A stretch of DNA of 64,000 nt, from assembly GCA_020698575.1 (NCBI GenBank), contig CM036243.1, forward strand, positions 31,321,403 through 31,385,402, read 5' to 3'. A model generated the notes under the pieces. The model saw only the letters and a program-made list of their open reading frames with translations. It ran no database searches and was not told where the DNA came from. Position numbers and translations under genes: made by a program. The stretch comes from Bostrychus sinensis. Lineage: Eukaryota > Chordata > Actinopteri > Gobiiformes > Eleotridae. The number at the start of each line of letters is the position of its first letter. The stretch's first letter is position 1. This document shows, in pieces, positions 44,887-56,887 of this stretch.

Positions 44887-46380
44887 AGCTAAGGGCTGAA
44901 TAATACTACAGACTTACAGTATTTCTATAGACTTTATGCATAGAAAGCGCTGAACACTGTCTTCCACAGAGGCGCAGCCATTCGTCACACTGACCAGTCA
45001 CACGTGTTGTATCCCATTTGCAGTTTGACGTTTCTGCCTGACATGCCTCCCTCCAAACCCAGGCTGTAAACGCGCTCAGTCTATTCCACTGTCACATTGA
45101 TTTGCTGTTCCTTTCTGGAGCTGCTCTGTGCCAATATATTGCAATCATTACTCTGTGTAGGCTACGAGTGCAGACCTCACTTCCTATAGGGGCCACTGTG
45201 GATGTGAGCTGCTCTATTGTTTATTAAGAAATATGTAGGTTATTAAGGTGTGTGTATATAGAAAAGGTGGGTAGAGCAGCCAAAAAATTGTTAATGCAAA
45301 ATAATATTACTCAAGTAGAAATAAAGAGATGGGGCGCAAAGGTTTTTTATCATATAAACTGCGTTTTTGGGGCTAGAATACTCTTTTTAAGCTTTATTCT
45401 TTTAACCGTTTTCTATGTCAACATGTGTGTTCTGTTAAATAACCAGTAGGGGGCGATTGAAGACTTTACCAAAACAGAAGCAAAAGAGCGACTATAAACA
45501 AACATGGCAGCACTGGCGACGGTTTTTATAGCACATTTATTGAAAAAGAGCCAAGGAAATGAGGCAAAAATAGCTTTGGTCTGTTCAGTCTTTGCATAAA
45601 ACGTGTCTAAAAAAGTTTGTCCGTTTCTTCTGCTGTGACTTGTTGAGCTGTGTTCACTAGCGCCCCCCAATGGTTAACGCATGTCCTGCTCTGTTTGTCC
45701 GTGTCCGCATGCTCTGGGGAAACGGACCAACGTAGATATTTACGTCCATGTTCTTATGTTTACAAGTTTTCTGCGCATGCCCTGTTTGTTTATGTCTGTT
45801 TTTGGTGTGTTTCTGTGGCAGCGTTACAGCGCCACTAACAGGCCTGGCATAAGTATTGCAGTGTTTTCTTCGGTTTTGTGTGGACCCATGGATTTTCTGA
45901 GATGGTGTTTAAGGAAAACAATTTTAAAACAACAAAGTTTTTGTCATGTATAGCCTAGTACAATTAAATCAAAAACAGTTGCTTAAGTCAATGTGACAGT
46001 GTAATTTTAACTCGATACTGTGCACTTGACCGTTGTCTGTTTCTTTGAGTTTTCTCTCTTAACCAACAATTACTTTAACAGCACTTTGTCAATGCCATGT
46101 TTACAGTAGTTTTATAAACTTCAACAATGAGTTTAAGTTTTCACTTGCCGTTTTATGCTCTGTCCAGTCCCCACCATTGCCAGCAGGGGGCCTCAGACTC
46201 AATCCAAGTGTAACAATGTAACAGCTCCCCAAAAGAAGACGTTTTCCACAGATGCCCTGGAATTGATTATTTACAAAGCATTACTTCAACATTAATAAAC
46301 ACCACTGAGTTAATTGTTAATTGTTAATGATGTTTAATTCTTTAGTAATAAGCTCATGTCATTAGTGGTTTAGGATCTAT
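44887..46380. other. Intergenic, no gene seen
   Basis: Short open frames near 45250-45950 have no recognised motif. The end (46260-46360) shares 'aaagcattacttcaac' and 'ataagctcatgt' blocks with 53270-53310 and 53975-54005. Confidence 0.4.
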
Positions 46381-46389
46381 ACTGTTTAT

Positions 46390-46860
46390 TTTAGAGCTGT
46401 GACGATACAGTAACTATATTGATTTTTTTCCCTACGATACAATTATATTGATACACATCACCTTGTATCGAACTGTATTGTTTTCTAGGAAGTGTGTATC
46501 AATACACATGGAATATCAATCGATAATATCAGAAATATCAATATTAGAGATTTGCATGTTAAAATAAAACCAGTTACGGCTTTTTGAATGTAATTTTTGT
46601 GTTTTTAATTAAATAAAATGTTATATTCAACTTTTCTTCACTCTCTGTCTGCTGGAAATAATCAACTTCATCTGCAATGCTTCACTTGAGAGTAAACTTT
46701 TATGATTTTTGGCAAAAAATTGCTGTATCAATTATCGATATGAAGGTGTTGAATCGTATCGAATTGTATTGTTCCAAATTAGCCAATATCGTTCTTGAAT
46801 CATATTGAAATAATTCTAATCGATATGTATTGTATCATTGCAAAAACATATTATTTCCTT
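46390..46860. repeat. AT-rich repeat with 'atcgatac' words
   Basis: It starts 'gagctgtgacgatacagta' and ends with 'gtattgtatcattgc', an imperfect inverted arrangement. It is dense in TATCGAT/GATACAAT words. Probably a degenerate MITE. Confidence 0.4.
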
Positions 46861-47039
46861 TTTATTATTATTAATTACATATTTACTAATGCTTTAATAC
46901 TGAATTGAATACAGAGCATATACCTTGAATTAGAGAATATCTGGTTCAAGTTAGTAGTAGTAGAAGTAGTTAATTCTCTCCAAGTGCTCCCAAAATTTAC
47001 ATATTTTCTGTTCATTTTTAGGCGGAAAGTATTACTATT

Positions 47040-47225
47040 ACTTATCATTCATTCATCTTTCGCTTGTTCCCATAGTGGTTGTAGGTAACTGGGGCCTATC
47101 CCAGCAACTATGGGCCTCAGGCGGGGAACACGCCTAGTGTTTAGCTTAGTCACAGTACTGATAACCATTCAGGCTCACATTTATTCTCTAGGGGCATGCA
47201 CGTCTTTGGTGCCAAGAGTATTAAC
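47040..47225. repeat. Interspersed teleost repeat
   Basis: It contains 'ggggcctatcccagcaacta', 'aggcggggaacac' and 'aaccattcaggctcacat', a common fish retroposon segment. Confidence 0.55.
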
Positions 47226-47985
47226 CACCCCCTAAGTACTATTATGTGCTGACAATATCATATCCAACTCACAATCTTCATAAACTCACATGTATTTACT
47301 TATTTAACAGTCTCTAAAGTCGTATTTGTCGTCTCAGTCTGGCTCTGCTCCTCTCCCCCACAGCGCAGTGTCAGTGCTGCGTCCCGTAGCGCTGCCTTGG
47401 CTCATACAGCAAGTGATTTGACGGTCCCCTGTTCTCTCTCTGTCTTTGCTCAGTGACCAGAATCAAAACGCAGCCTGCTCTGTCCGTGCAGAAAGACCCT
47501 AAATGTGTCTCTATGGACCGGGCTTTTTTTTTTTTTTTTTTTAAACAGAAGGTTCAGATCCTGGGCTGCTGTGCTGGTGGCAGCTCAGTTCATTAGTGGT
47601 ATTTTACTGCCTCGTTGCACAAAATGAGCATGTTATATCAGTAGGGGTTTGTGCGGGTGCCAAATTCCAGACTTTATGCACATTTCGTGTTGGAAAGCCT
47701 TATGGCCCATGCCTGAAGTTGCTGAACTTTTGCTCATGCATAAATACAGGACAGTTATGCCAAAATGTGCACGGCCAGAGGACAAAAACATCAGCTTTTT
47801 GGATAAACAGTTTACCTGCTACAATGACGCCGCGTCCCACCAAAGAGATTAACCTGAGAATTACTTTTATTATCAGAAACCTGCAGGCTTTAAAATAAAT
47901 CATAGTCTATTGTTTTTTGCAGCACAGAGCAGAGGTGGAAGAAGTGCTTAAATTTGAACACAAGTAAAACTAAAATTATAAAATC
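47226..47985. other. Intergenic, no gene seen
   Basis: Short open frames near 47596-47898 show no family motif. Confidence 0.4.
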
Positions 47986-47989
47986 ACTT

Positions 47990-48235
47990 TTAGTATTGAA
48001 TGCAAATTTTACTTAATTTACTGCTACTAGAGTTTTTACTACAACCTGTTACTGCTCCTCCTACTACTACTACTACTACTAATTATGACGTGACTGTTAT
48101 TATCTGCTGCTGTAAAATACTTATATTGACAGTAAATTTACTTTCGTTTCTTTAAAAAATTACAACAGCTGTGACTCTCAAACACATCAAGTACCACCTT
48201 TGAAAATACTTGGCGGACTAAATTAAGTCAAATAC
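47990..48235 (+). repeat. Dispersed repeat, copy 1
   Basis: It matches 53448-53690 in the same orientation, including 'tttactacaacctgt', a CTACTA run and 'tggcggactaaa'. In copy 2 this block is followed directly by the 'ctaaaccagg' minisatellite. Here about 1.2 kb of inserted sequence separates them. Confidence 0.7.
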
Positions 48236-48283
<48 letters not shown>

Positions 48284-48292
48284 CAGATACTT
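48236..48292 (+). repeat. (AGAT)n microsatellite
   Basis: About 12 AGAT/AGAC units that form the tail of the adjoining minus-strand retroposon. Confidence 0.9.
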
Positions 48293-49400
48293 TATTGATC
48301 CCACCAAGGAGGGAAATTCAGTTGTCCAGCAGCAAACATTAAATGTGTAGACAAGACATAAACATAAACACACAGATAAAAACAAATAATAAGACTAGGA
48401 CTACTAGGCTACTAGGACTTGCAGCCTTTCTTTCAGGCGCATACAACTTCAGAAAGTTAAATACAGTTTTGCAAAGCATACATTAACATACAAAAACAAA
48501 ACATAACAAGACACAGTACACGTGGTCACGTGATGGAATTTTTTGTTTGGACTTGTCTAGGGAGGAAAGGTGAAGGCAGACGGATGGAAGGGGGGTTGGG
48601 GGGTGGTATGACGCAGTAAGAGTCTGAGCTTGTGTCTGAAAAGTTGGAGCCACAACTCAGATGTTTACAAGTTTAGTTCTGTGGCTTGTCCTTGAAGGGA
48701 GATATGGCAGTGCACAGGGAGAGATAAAGAAGACCCAGCTGTCGAGCTGACCTCCCGAACCGAGGGAGGAGATATAGGGAGAAGGTGAGGGGGGTAAACA
48801 ATTTTTAATCCATTTAAGCTGATCATTGGTTAATTTTGTCCAGATCATAATCAATCAGTTCTGGACCTCAGCGTCGCTGGCGTACATCCGGTTGATGGAG
48901 TGACTTTGCTTCATGGTCAGTCCAGTAACAGTTCACCAGTCTGACCCCTGATGGTGTCCAGTCTCCTCCACAGTCTGGGCTGAGATGTCACGGTACAGTC
49001 TTCACTCTGTGCCACTCTCTGATGTAACACTTTCAGTCACTCACATCCCTGAAGCACCCTTTAATTTCCACAGACAGTGGCTGGGTGAATTTGCTGGCAG
49101 CTGTCTTACAAATCTTCCGATAGGTCAGGGCCAAAAATAGGAACCCTGCTATCAAAAATTCCAAATACAAATAAATCCACATCCTCCACGGACCGGACTT
49201 CCAGGCAGTCCGGGCAGGTAGGTTCCCCCGGTGCACCTCTCTTAGGGAAAAAATCTGTCAATAGCGCTGAGTGACCAGTTAATCAATTCCAAAGCAGGGG
49301 GTCAAAAAGAAAAGTCTGACAAGTGACAAGACAAAAAAAAGGAGCAAGCACTAGATAGAGCGGGAGCAGAGAGAAAACACGTCTGCACTGTACAGAAGCA
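48293..49400 (-). mobile_element. Non-LTR retroposon 3' region, minus strand
   Basis: Directly after the AGAT run comes 'actttattgatccc' and 'aaattcagttgtccagcagc', the 3' end of a widespread fish retroposon in reverse. 'gtctcctccacagtctgggc' and neighbouring sequence look like its coding end. The length is approximate. Confidence 0.5.
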
Positions 49401-49415
49401 GGAAGAGGAGAAAAC

Positions 49416-50290
49416 TTAACTAAACCAGGACTAAACAAGGTCTAAACTGGGACTTAACCTAGTCTAAACTAGGACTAAACCAGGACTAAACCAGGAGTTA
49501 ACCAGGTCTAAACTAGGAATAAAATATAGGTCTAAACCAGGACTAAATGAGGTCTAAACCAATATTTAACTTGGTCTAAACTAGATTTAAATCAGGGCTA
49601 AACCAGGACTTAACCTGTTCTAAACTAGGACTAAACCAGGATTTAACGAGGTCTAAACCAAGGCTTAACCTGGTCTCAGTTTAGACCTCATTTAATCCTG
49701 GTTCAGGCCTGTTTAAGTCCTGGTTTAGGCCAGGTTATGCAAGGTCTAAACCGAGATTTAGCCTGGTATAAACTCGGACTTAACCAGGACTAAACTAGGA
49801 CTAAACCAGGACTAAAGTATAGGACTAAACCAGGACTTAACCAGGCTTGAACCAGTTCTAAACTAGCACTAAACCAAGACTAAAACATGACTTCATCAGT
49901 AAAACAACAGGATGAAGCCAGGACTAAACGAGGACTAAACCAGGTCTAAAACTAGGACTATACCAGGACTAAACCAGGACAAAACTATAAGTCTAAACCA
50001 GGATGTAACCAGTACAAAAACAGGATGACACCAGGACTTAACCAGGACAAAACCAGGCCTAAACTAGAACTAAACCAAGACTTAACCAGTAAAACTACAG
50101 GATGAAGCCAAGACTAAACTAGGTCTAAAAAGTAGGACTATACTAGGATTAAACCAGATCTAAACCAGGCCTAAACTAGAACTAAACCAACACTTAACCA
50201 GTAAAACTACAGGATGAAGCCAGGATTAAACTAGGTCTAAAAAGTAGGACTACACTAGGATTAAACCAGATCTAAACCAGGCCTAAACTA
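49416..50290 (+). repeat. 11-12-bp minisatellite 'aggactaaacc'
   Basis: About 870 bases of variants such as 'ggactaaacc', 'ggtctaaact' and 'ggacttaacc', with a 60-base inverted stretch near 49675-49740. A longer-period block repeats at 50085-50160 and 50190-50285. The paralogous site at 53680-53730 holds only about five units. Confidence 0.9.
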
Positions 50291-50598
50291 GACTTGATCT
50301 GCAACAGACTCCTCAGTACCACCAGAAGATGTATCTACTGTATGTATAGAAATAACACAAGTTGCTGCAACTATTGCACTTGGCTTGCCAGTGTAAAACA
50401 TTTATTTAAAAAAAAAAAAAAAAAGTAGCTTGTTTTCCACCGTCTTTAACTCATGTAAAAATAAGTTTATGAAAATGTACCCAGAAAGTAAATAAAAATG
50501 TCTGTCCACTTCTGCTACTCCTCCGCCCGTATCGTCTTTTTACAGGTGTCTATTCTGGCACATCAAACATCACACAAACTTTGACTTTTCTTTGGTGT

Positions 50599-50600
<2 letters not shown>
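50291..50600. other. Non-coding, no gene seen
   Basis: Anonymous sequence with an A run near 50408. Confidence 0.4.

Positions 50601-50636
<36 letters not shown>
50601..50636 (+). repeat. (AGC)12 trinucleotide repeat
   Basis: Twelve perfect AGC/CAG units, not within a recognised coding exon. Confidence 0.95.
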
Positions 50637-50637
<1 letters not shown>

Positions 50638-51204
50638 CACCGCTGTCCCTGCAGGCCGAGTCCCTCCTCAGTGCACTGGCAGAGAGAAAGAGAGAGCCAA
50701 AGTGTTGCATAAATGAGCTGAGCCTAAAAGAAAATGCTTCTTGACATAACCTAAATGACCAGTCAGTGGGAGGCAGGGCAGAAAACTCCTCACACCAAGT
50801 TTAAACTGCAGCGAGGCAGCTCAGTGCAGATCAGAAAGAACAGCTCTCACCTTCAGGTTGTGGCAGAGGTCGACTGTGGGCTTCACTTTGTATTGTGCTT
50901 TTGTGCTTTTGTGCTTTGTGAAATGAAAACTTTTTTGTATGTTTTTGATGTTTTAGATATATTTCTGTACGCCAAAACATTAGCCAAAAGTTTTTAATAG
51001 TGCAATGTGAAAATAAAAACAAAAACAAATATCAAAGCCCAAATAGTAACACCCCTCTGCCCCTTGATAACTTTGCAGTGGTTGTAACTTTTTCTATGAA
51101 ATTTGGCCCAGGTGTCTATTTTATCTCTAATATTGATTTTCTAAACACAAATCTAATATTACTTCATTTTTACTCTCTCTAACTAAATTTGTTGCGTTGC
51201 TCCT
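50637..51204. other. Non-coding, no gene seen
   Basis: Short open frames at 50755-50997 have no recognised motif. Confidence 0.4.
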
Positions 51205-52300
51205 GTTCAGTGACAAAAGTTCCGCGTCAACAAAACATCATATTTTTTCTACTTTTTTGCATAAATCTTTTAACCAACTTCTGCCCTGATCAGTCATAGG
51301 CTGTAAAATTTGGAATAACATACCTCACACAATAAGAGAATCTCCTATATATAACACCTTTAAAACTCACCTTAAAAACTGACTTAAATCCAATCAACAC
51401 TGCACCCATTAGAGCTGTTCAGACCTCATGGTGCATGAGACATAAACCTATGTAGGCATGCACCGCATATATTTACTCTACTCGTTTCTTACTGTCACTA
51501 TTTTCATGTAAATATGTTTATATGTATGAATGTTTGAGGATCCGGGGGCACTCTGTGGACTTATGTGATTGCACTCTGATTTAATGTAGCATGTGTTTTT
51601 TAGGTTGCATTTTTACAGCTGGCAGGGGGACTACTGATGAAAATTAGCCTATTTTGGCAAAGTTGGGTGTATTTACATTGTTGATTAATGCACACTGTCC
51701 CTTTTTAAAATAAATAAATAAAATCATAAATACCACATATTTAATTATTTTCAAAATTGAAACCCTTTTATGCCAGTGTAGCATCTTTTTTTTTTTTTTT
51801 TTTTTAACAGACAAAAAAAAAAAAAAAAAAGTTTAATATTCTCAATGCAAAGTGGATTTATAGAGAGGTTATTGCAGCCTTGGGTCTGTCAAAGATCACC
51901 AACAACATTAATTATTAATTTTTTTTATTTTTTATTTATTTTTTATTTTTTTTTGTGGTAACCAAAAGTTACAACCAGTTTTAATGGGAGTTGGTTTTTA
52001 GATTGTACATAGCACAGGAAAAAAATTATCCCTAAAAGTAAATGTTGTTGGTGATCTTTGATATGCCCAAGGCTGTTATAACCCAGTTTTTACCAAAAAA
52101 ATGTAGATGCTATCACATACACTGGAATAAAAAGGGTTAAAATTTGGAAAATAACTAAATATTTGGTATTTAAGATACAGATTTATGATTAAGAAGTTGT
52201 TTAAAAGTTTTATGCAAAAAAAAAAGTAGAAATTACAGTACAATTTTTATGATGTTTTGTGATGGGGACACTTTTGTCACTTAATGTAACTTTTTAAAAT
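51205..52300. mobile_element. Fold-back element split by a LINE fragment
   Basis: The left arm is in two pieces, 51205-51288 and 51728-51918. The right arm, 52040-52290, is the reverse complement of both in order (for example 'gatcaccaacaacatt' and 'tttttgcataaa'). The gap between the left-arm pieces holds a LINE fragment, so the LINE inserted into an existing palindrome. Confidence 0.7.
51289..51722 (+). mobile_element. LINE ORF2 C-terminal fragment
   Basis: One frame reads KIWNNIPHTIRESPIYNTFK and THLKN before a stop, the WN.LP..IR.S.....FK..LK signature near the end of many fish LINE ORF2 proteins. An AT-rich 3' tail ending in AAATAAATAAATAAA follows. 5'-truncated. Confidence 0.65.
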
Positions 52301-52339
52301 TGAGGCATAAGGGTTAAGTATTAATTAAGTATTAGTTAA

Positions 52340-53248
52340 AGATATTAGGGAGGATTTTTTTTCGACTGCTGAGAAACCAGCGACTGTTTGTCCTTTTTTG
52401 AATAATGCTCATGCGTCAGGCCCCGCCCTTCACTGTTCCTTTCCAAGGAACTCCTCCACAGCGACGTGCACGAGCGTTGGAACAGGCGTGTTTGTTTACA
52501 GCCGGCATCAGCAGAGATTCGCCTAAACCTAGACCTGCACTGTTTGTTTGCGCGACCTTTGACCTAGTTCCCCACACAGACCCAGTCACATGCACAGTCC
52601 CTAAATGTGAGCAAAAATATGTTCTCCTGCTATTGGTAGCATTAGCAAACTGACGTTGCTGTACAGTTGAAACGGTTCAACAGATGAAGAAAAAAGGCAT
52701 TTTTTTTCAAACGATAAGATAAACGAACCTGTCCAGCAGAAACTTGGCGACCAATGCATCGTCTGAAGCCCTTTCTGTTCCTACAGCGCACGCCGTCCTT
52801 ATTCTGCTCTTCTACAGTTTTTCTCTTCCTCCTCTGGTACACTTCAAAAACAGTTTTCCTTTTGTGACCGCCTGGTTCACGGTTTTCCTCAGCCATTGTG
52901 CTCTTCGAAGTCAGGCTGTCCACGCTACGATGTTAACACCGCTAACGCGGCGCTAATGCCGGACTACATAAACATAGTGTATACGCATGCGCAGGCACAA
53001 GAGCGCGCACGTATCGCCGAAACCAGGAAGATGAACGAATAAATGGCAAGTCCGTGGAACAATGGTTAACGTACTCATGACGAAAACGATTGGATGAGGT
53101 TTTTTAAGTCCCACAGAGTCCACAGTTTATTAATATTATTATTATTATATTTTCTAATACACCAATTTATAAGCCTTATACAGGGCAATGAAGGTAGTTT
53201 TAATAAATATTGCAAAAAATGAATTTATAAAGATCCTCCCTAATACCT
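52340..53248. mobile_element. TIR element with TTAA flanks
   Basis: The ends AGATATTAGGGAGGATTTTT and the reverse complement of AAAGATCCTCCCTAATACCT are inverted repeats. TTAA is present at both sides (52336-52339 and 53249-53252), as for piggyBac-type insertion. The interior is unusually rich in CpG (about 52430-52530 and 52930-53040) compared with its surroundings. Confidence 0.65.
52735..52893 (-). other. Exon-like open frame inside the TTAA element
   Basis: On the minus strand, MAEENREPGGHKRKTVFEVY begins an open frame with two KRK basic clusters. It reaches a possible donor (GGACAG|gttcg) near 52727. The CpG-rich upstream sequence could be a promoter. I do not recognise the family. It may be part of the parent transposon or a captured first exon. 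Confidence 0.3.
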
Positions 53249-53447
53249 TTAAGCATTAGTAACCTGTTAATTATTTCCAAAGCATTACTTCAACTTTTAT
53301 AAACACCACTGAATTACAGACATTGTTTTTTCAGCGAGTCTATCTCATCTTCTGCGGTGGATATTTGCTGTTCAGCTTTGGTGAAACACACACTGCAGTC
53401 TTTAACGTCGGCTTGGATGTTTTTTATTGCTGTCAGCACACAGTATT

Positions 53448-53735
53448 GAATGCAAGTTTTACTTCACCAAATTTACTGCTACTATTTTTACTACAACCTG
53501 TCACTGCTTCTACAAATACTACTCCTACTGCTGGTTAGTGAGGTGACTGTTATTAGCCACTGCTGTAAAATGATTTTCAGAGTAAATTTACTTTTGTTTC
53601 TTCACAAAATATACTACAGCAATGATTCCCAAGTAGAAAGTTAGAAAATATTTGGTGGACTAAAATTAGCCAAATTCTAAATCAGGTCTAAATCACAGCT
53701 AAACCAGGACTTAACAAGGTCTAAATCACTCCTTA
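53448..53735 (+). repeat. Dispersed repeat, copy 2, with short minisatellite tail
   Basis: It matches 47990-48235 and then has about five 'ggtctaaatc/ggacttaaca' units. Confidence 0.7.
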
Positions 53736-54109
53736 TTTCCACGTGAAACTCCTCTTCATCTGCGCCAGATTCTTTATTAAAACATTATTGTCTTGTGCTT
53801 GTCTTTCATTCATGTTTTCAGCATATCTGCTCTTGGTCAGGCCTTGTAATTTGTCAATCTTTGAGCTTTGCTGTGGATTTTTTGTTGGGATTTTAAAAAG
53901 AGCAACCAAGCACGAGAAATACACGTCTGCTCAGTGTGCCGTCATAACAGGAAGTCTATAAACATTGTTAATAATGTTTAATCCTTTGATAATAAGCTCA
54001 TGTAATTCACTGCACAATTATAAACATCACTGGCAAGTCAGGATCAGTTTATTCATTCAGTTATTGTTAATTCTATATTTAGTTTTGTTTTATTACTGCT
54101 CTCCATAAT
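53736..54109. other. Non-coding, no gene seen
   Basis: Its end shares 'aataagctcatgt' with 46345-46360. A 63-72 codon open frame on each strand shows no motif. Confidence 0.35.
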
Positions 54110-54290
54110 GTTTCTTCTTTTTTTCCCCCTCAGGTGTTTTTTTAGGAGTTTTTCCTTACCAAAAACGGTCTGTTTAGTTTAGTGTAGTTATTCTTTATGT
54201 CTGATTGTGTGTCGTGTTTGATTAACTTTTTGTGAAGCCCTTTGAGGCAAGTGTTGTTGTGATATTGGGTTACATACATTTTTACCATTT
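54110..54290 (+). repeat. Interspersed teleost repeat fragment
   Basis: Contains 'ggagtttttccttaccaa', 'ctgtttagtttagtgtagtt' and 'tgaagccctttgaggcaa', shared with 54998-55365. Confidence 0.75.
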
Positions 54291-54549
54291 TACCATTTTT
54301 TGTTAATCTGAAGAGTATTCTTTGAACTTGTCCCAAGCCTGGATAAATAGGGAACTAGGGTTGGTTCATAAGGGGTGTCCAACATAAAACCTAGGCCAAG
54401 TTAAACATACATATATCACGAACATGACTTCTTTACTGGAACGACCATCTTCTGTGATAGATATTGTGTGTCATTTGAAGTTGCAAGCATTGAAATGTTG
54501 ATCCTGGAACAAAAAAATGTAACTCATATTCATATTTACCCATTGTCTG

Positions 54550-54975
54550 ATCAGGAGTGACGAGGATGGACAGGATTAAGAATGAGAGCTCATGTTAGAT
54601 GTTGTGGAGAGGTCAGAGAAGTCAGATTGAGATGGTTTGGGCAGGTACAGAGGAGGGACGGTGGGTTAGGATGACTCCACTGCCCCATGACTGACGGGCC
54701 CAGCAAAATCCTACAATATAACATGAGTTTAACTTAGTTTGCGATGTTAGTCATGAGCCATATCATCATTATATCTCTTCAGGGGACCCAGAAAATATGG
54801 CAGCACCCCAGCATACAGCCAACCTTCGGGTTAGTGGGCGAAAAGCTCTACTGACTGAGCCCCATTTATGAATGTAGTGAAAGAGGACATGAAGTTAGTT
54901 AATGTGAGAGAAGATGATGCAGAGGAGAGGGTGAGATGGAGGCAGATGATTCACTGTGGCGACTTCTGAAAACTT
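54550..54975 (+). mobile_element. LINE 3' coding fragment, interrupted
   Basis: Pieces read RIKNESSC, QRSQIEMVWAG and DMKLVNVREDDAEERVRWRQ, the C-terminal end of a fish RT ORF. A block at about 54665-54860 interrupts it. That block matches 58975-59150. Confidence 0.65.
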
Positions 54976-54997
54976 TCCTCAACCTATCTCACCCACT

Positions 54998-55365
54998 CTC
55001 GTCTGGATGAATCCTTACAGAGCTGATCTATGATCCTATAGATGAGCTAAGGGACTAGCAGTCCTAGATGCATTGCCTGTCCGTCCTGGGAAAGGATCTC
55101 TCCTTCAATATGGGCTCCATAAGGTTTCTTCTTTTTTCCCGTAGCTGGGTTTTTTAGGAGTTTTTCCTTACCAAGAAGGAGGGTCTAAGGACAGGAGTGT
55201 CCTGGGTCTGTTTAGTTTAGTGTAGTTATTGTTTGTGCTGATTGTGTGTTAAGTCTGATTGTGTGTTTATGTTTGATCAACTGTTTGTGAAGCCCTTTGA
55301 GGCGACTTTTGTTGTGATATTGGGCTATACAAATAAATCTGAATTGAATTGATTTGAATTGAATT
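54998..55365 (+). repeat. Interspersed teleost repeat, longest copy
   Basis: 'aggagtttttccttaccaag', 'tgaagccctttgaggcgac' and 'ttgttgtgatattgggctat' are followed by a tail of GAATT(G) units. It lies just beyond the probable 3' end of the teneurin gene. Confidence 0.75.
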
Positions 55366-55399
55366 CTGAAAGGAAACAGCCAAAAAGAAAAAGACGACA

Positions 55400-56887
55400 C
55401 ACTCGCGGTACTCTCAAGGATTTTATTCTTTACCGTATAAACACTGTACATAAATTACTTTCTCTGAGACTAATATTGATGTACGGATAAGTGGAATTTC
55501 TCAATCTTCAAAATAAAAACGAGAAACCCAAAAGACGTTGTTGACTTGTCTCAATTGAAAGAAAGAAAAAAATCTGTAGCATATGGTGTCAAACTCTTCT
55601 TCCTGTTCTCTCCTTTGAAATGATTAAAGATTTGCCGTCGCACCCTTTTGTAAACACACATACACAGAAAGAAAACTCCTCTTTAAGAGTACAGAGACCC
55701 ACAATCAATGAGAAAACATCCACGTCAAAGTTTTGATCTATTACTGTTACTCATTAAAGTCACTGATGGCGATGCGCTGTCCCTTTAAGAAACGAGCAAA
55801 AAACAAAGAGAAGCAACAGTTGGTTACTACTCACAGCGACCCCTCCCACCCCCAAAGCCATGACAACATGTTTCTATTGCAAGCAATACTACTACCTCTG
55901 ACCAATAAAAGCACAAGGTCTATGCGTCGTATGAGTCACGTTTTGCAGAAGTGAGGGGTTCCTGGGGTTACAGCGGACCAGTGTTTGAAAGAGGAACCAG
56001 AGAGTCCACGCGGTTCGCCAACAGTACGTCCATGTAGTCGGAAAATGTTGTTATTGTCCGTAGACCTTGTAAAAGCACAGGGGTGTGATGAAGAGCAGTA
56101 GCTTCGAAAAACAGACTGAACCGATCATAGATATCCGAAACAAAGAAAAAAAAACACAACTCAAAGCCTGGTTTAGTTCAGAGATGGTCCTTCCTGCAGT
56201 GGTGGTGGTGTGGTAATAGTAATAATAGTGGTATAGGTAATAGTATGTAAACACTTTTTTGTTCATTTTAATATCTCCTTTTTGTCTGAAGCAAATGCAA
56301 GTTTATATATAAAACAAACCAGAAAATCCAAACAGAAAATCAGTCTTTTTTTTCCCTCCGTACAAATGTGAGTACTTTAGTGTCTGTCTCTCTCTGAGAG
56401 AGTCCGCTCAGTCCCTCCTCTAAACTCCGGGCCTGCTCCAGACCCGCAGATAAACTCCAGTTTATCTGAGATATCACTGTGGACAGTTTACAACTGTCTA
56501 AATGCTTTGGGCTCCTCGTGGCAGCTGCTGAAATGCTCTTAGATCAAGTCTTAACATCCCACTGTTTTACAGCTACACAGCAACACGATTCAGCGCCCCA
56601 GTAAGCCCCGCCCACCACAGAAAGGGGAGGGGCATGCGTGCAGACTGTTCGAAGGCAAATAAAAATCAAAACGACAAAGGCATTGTTTAGACTGAGCCTG
56701 ATCAGCTCGAGCGTTTTACTCTGTTTCTCGATTGGTTTGGGGTCAGTTGAAGTGATTGTTATTCCGTCAATCAGTGGAGACCATCTTTAACAAAAAAGTA
56801 AAAAGTTGCAAACATTGGGATTTTTCCTCGGTTTTGTGACATCCATGTTTAAACTGAATTGTCTCTGTCCCGTGCGTCATGGGGCCG
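55400..56887 (-). other. tenm3: Probable teneurin 3' UTR
   Basis: No repeat family is visible from 55400 to the teneurin stop codon, and an AATAAA on the minus strand (55422-55427) would end a 3' UTR of about 1.5 kb. This is inferred from position, with no transcript evidence. Confidence 0.45.
55422..55427 (-). terminator. tenm3: Candidate poly(A) signal of the teneurin gene
   Basis: AATAAA on the minus strand, the distal signal before the dispersed repeat at 54998-55365. Confidence 0.4.

Noticed and set aside
47596..47898. A 100-codon open frame as a gene
   Set aside because: No family motif, no conservation to compare and no splice context.
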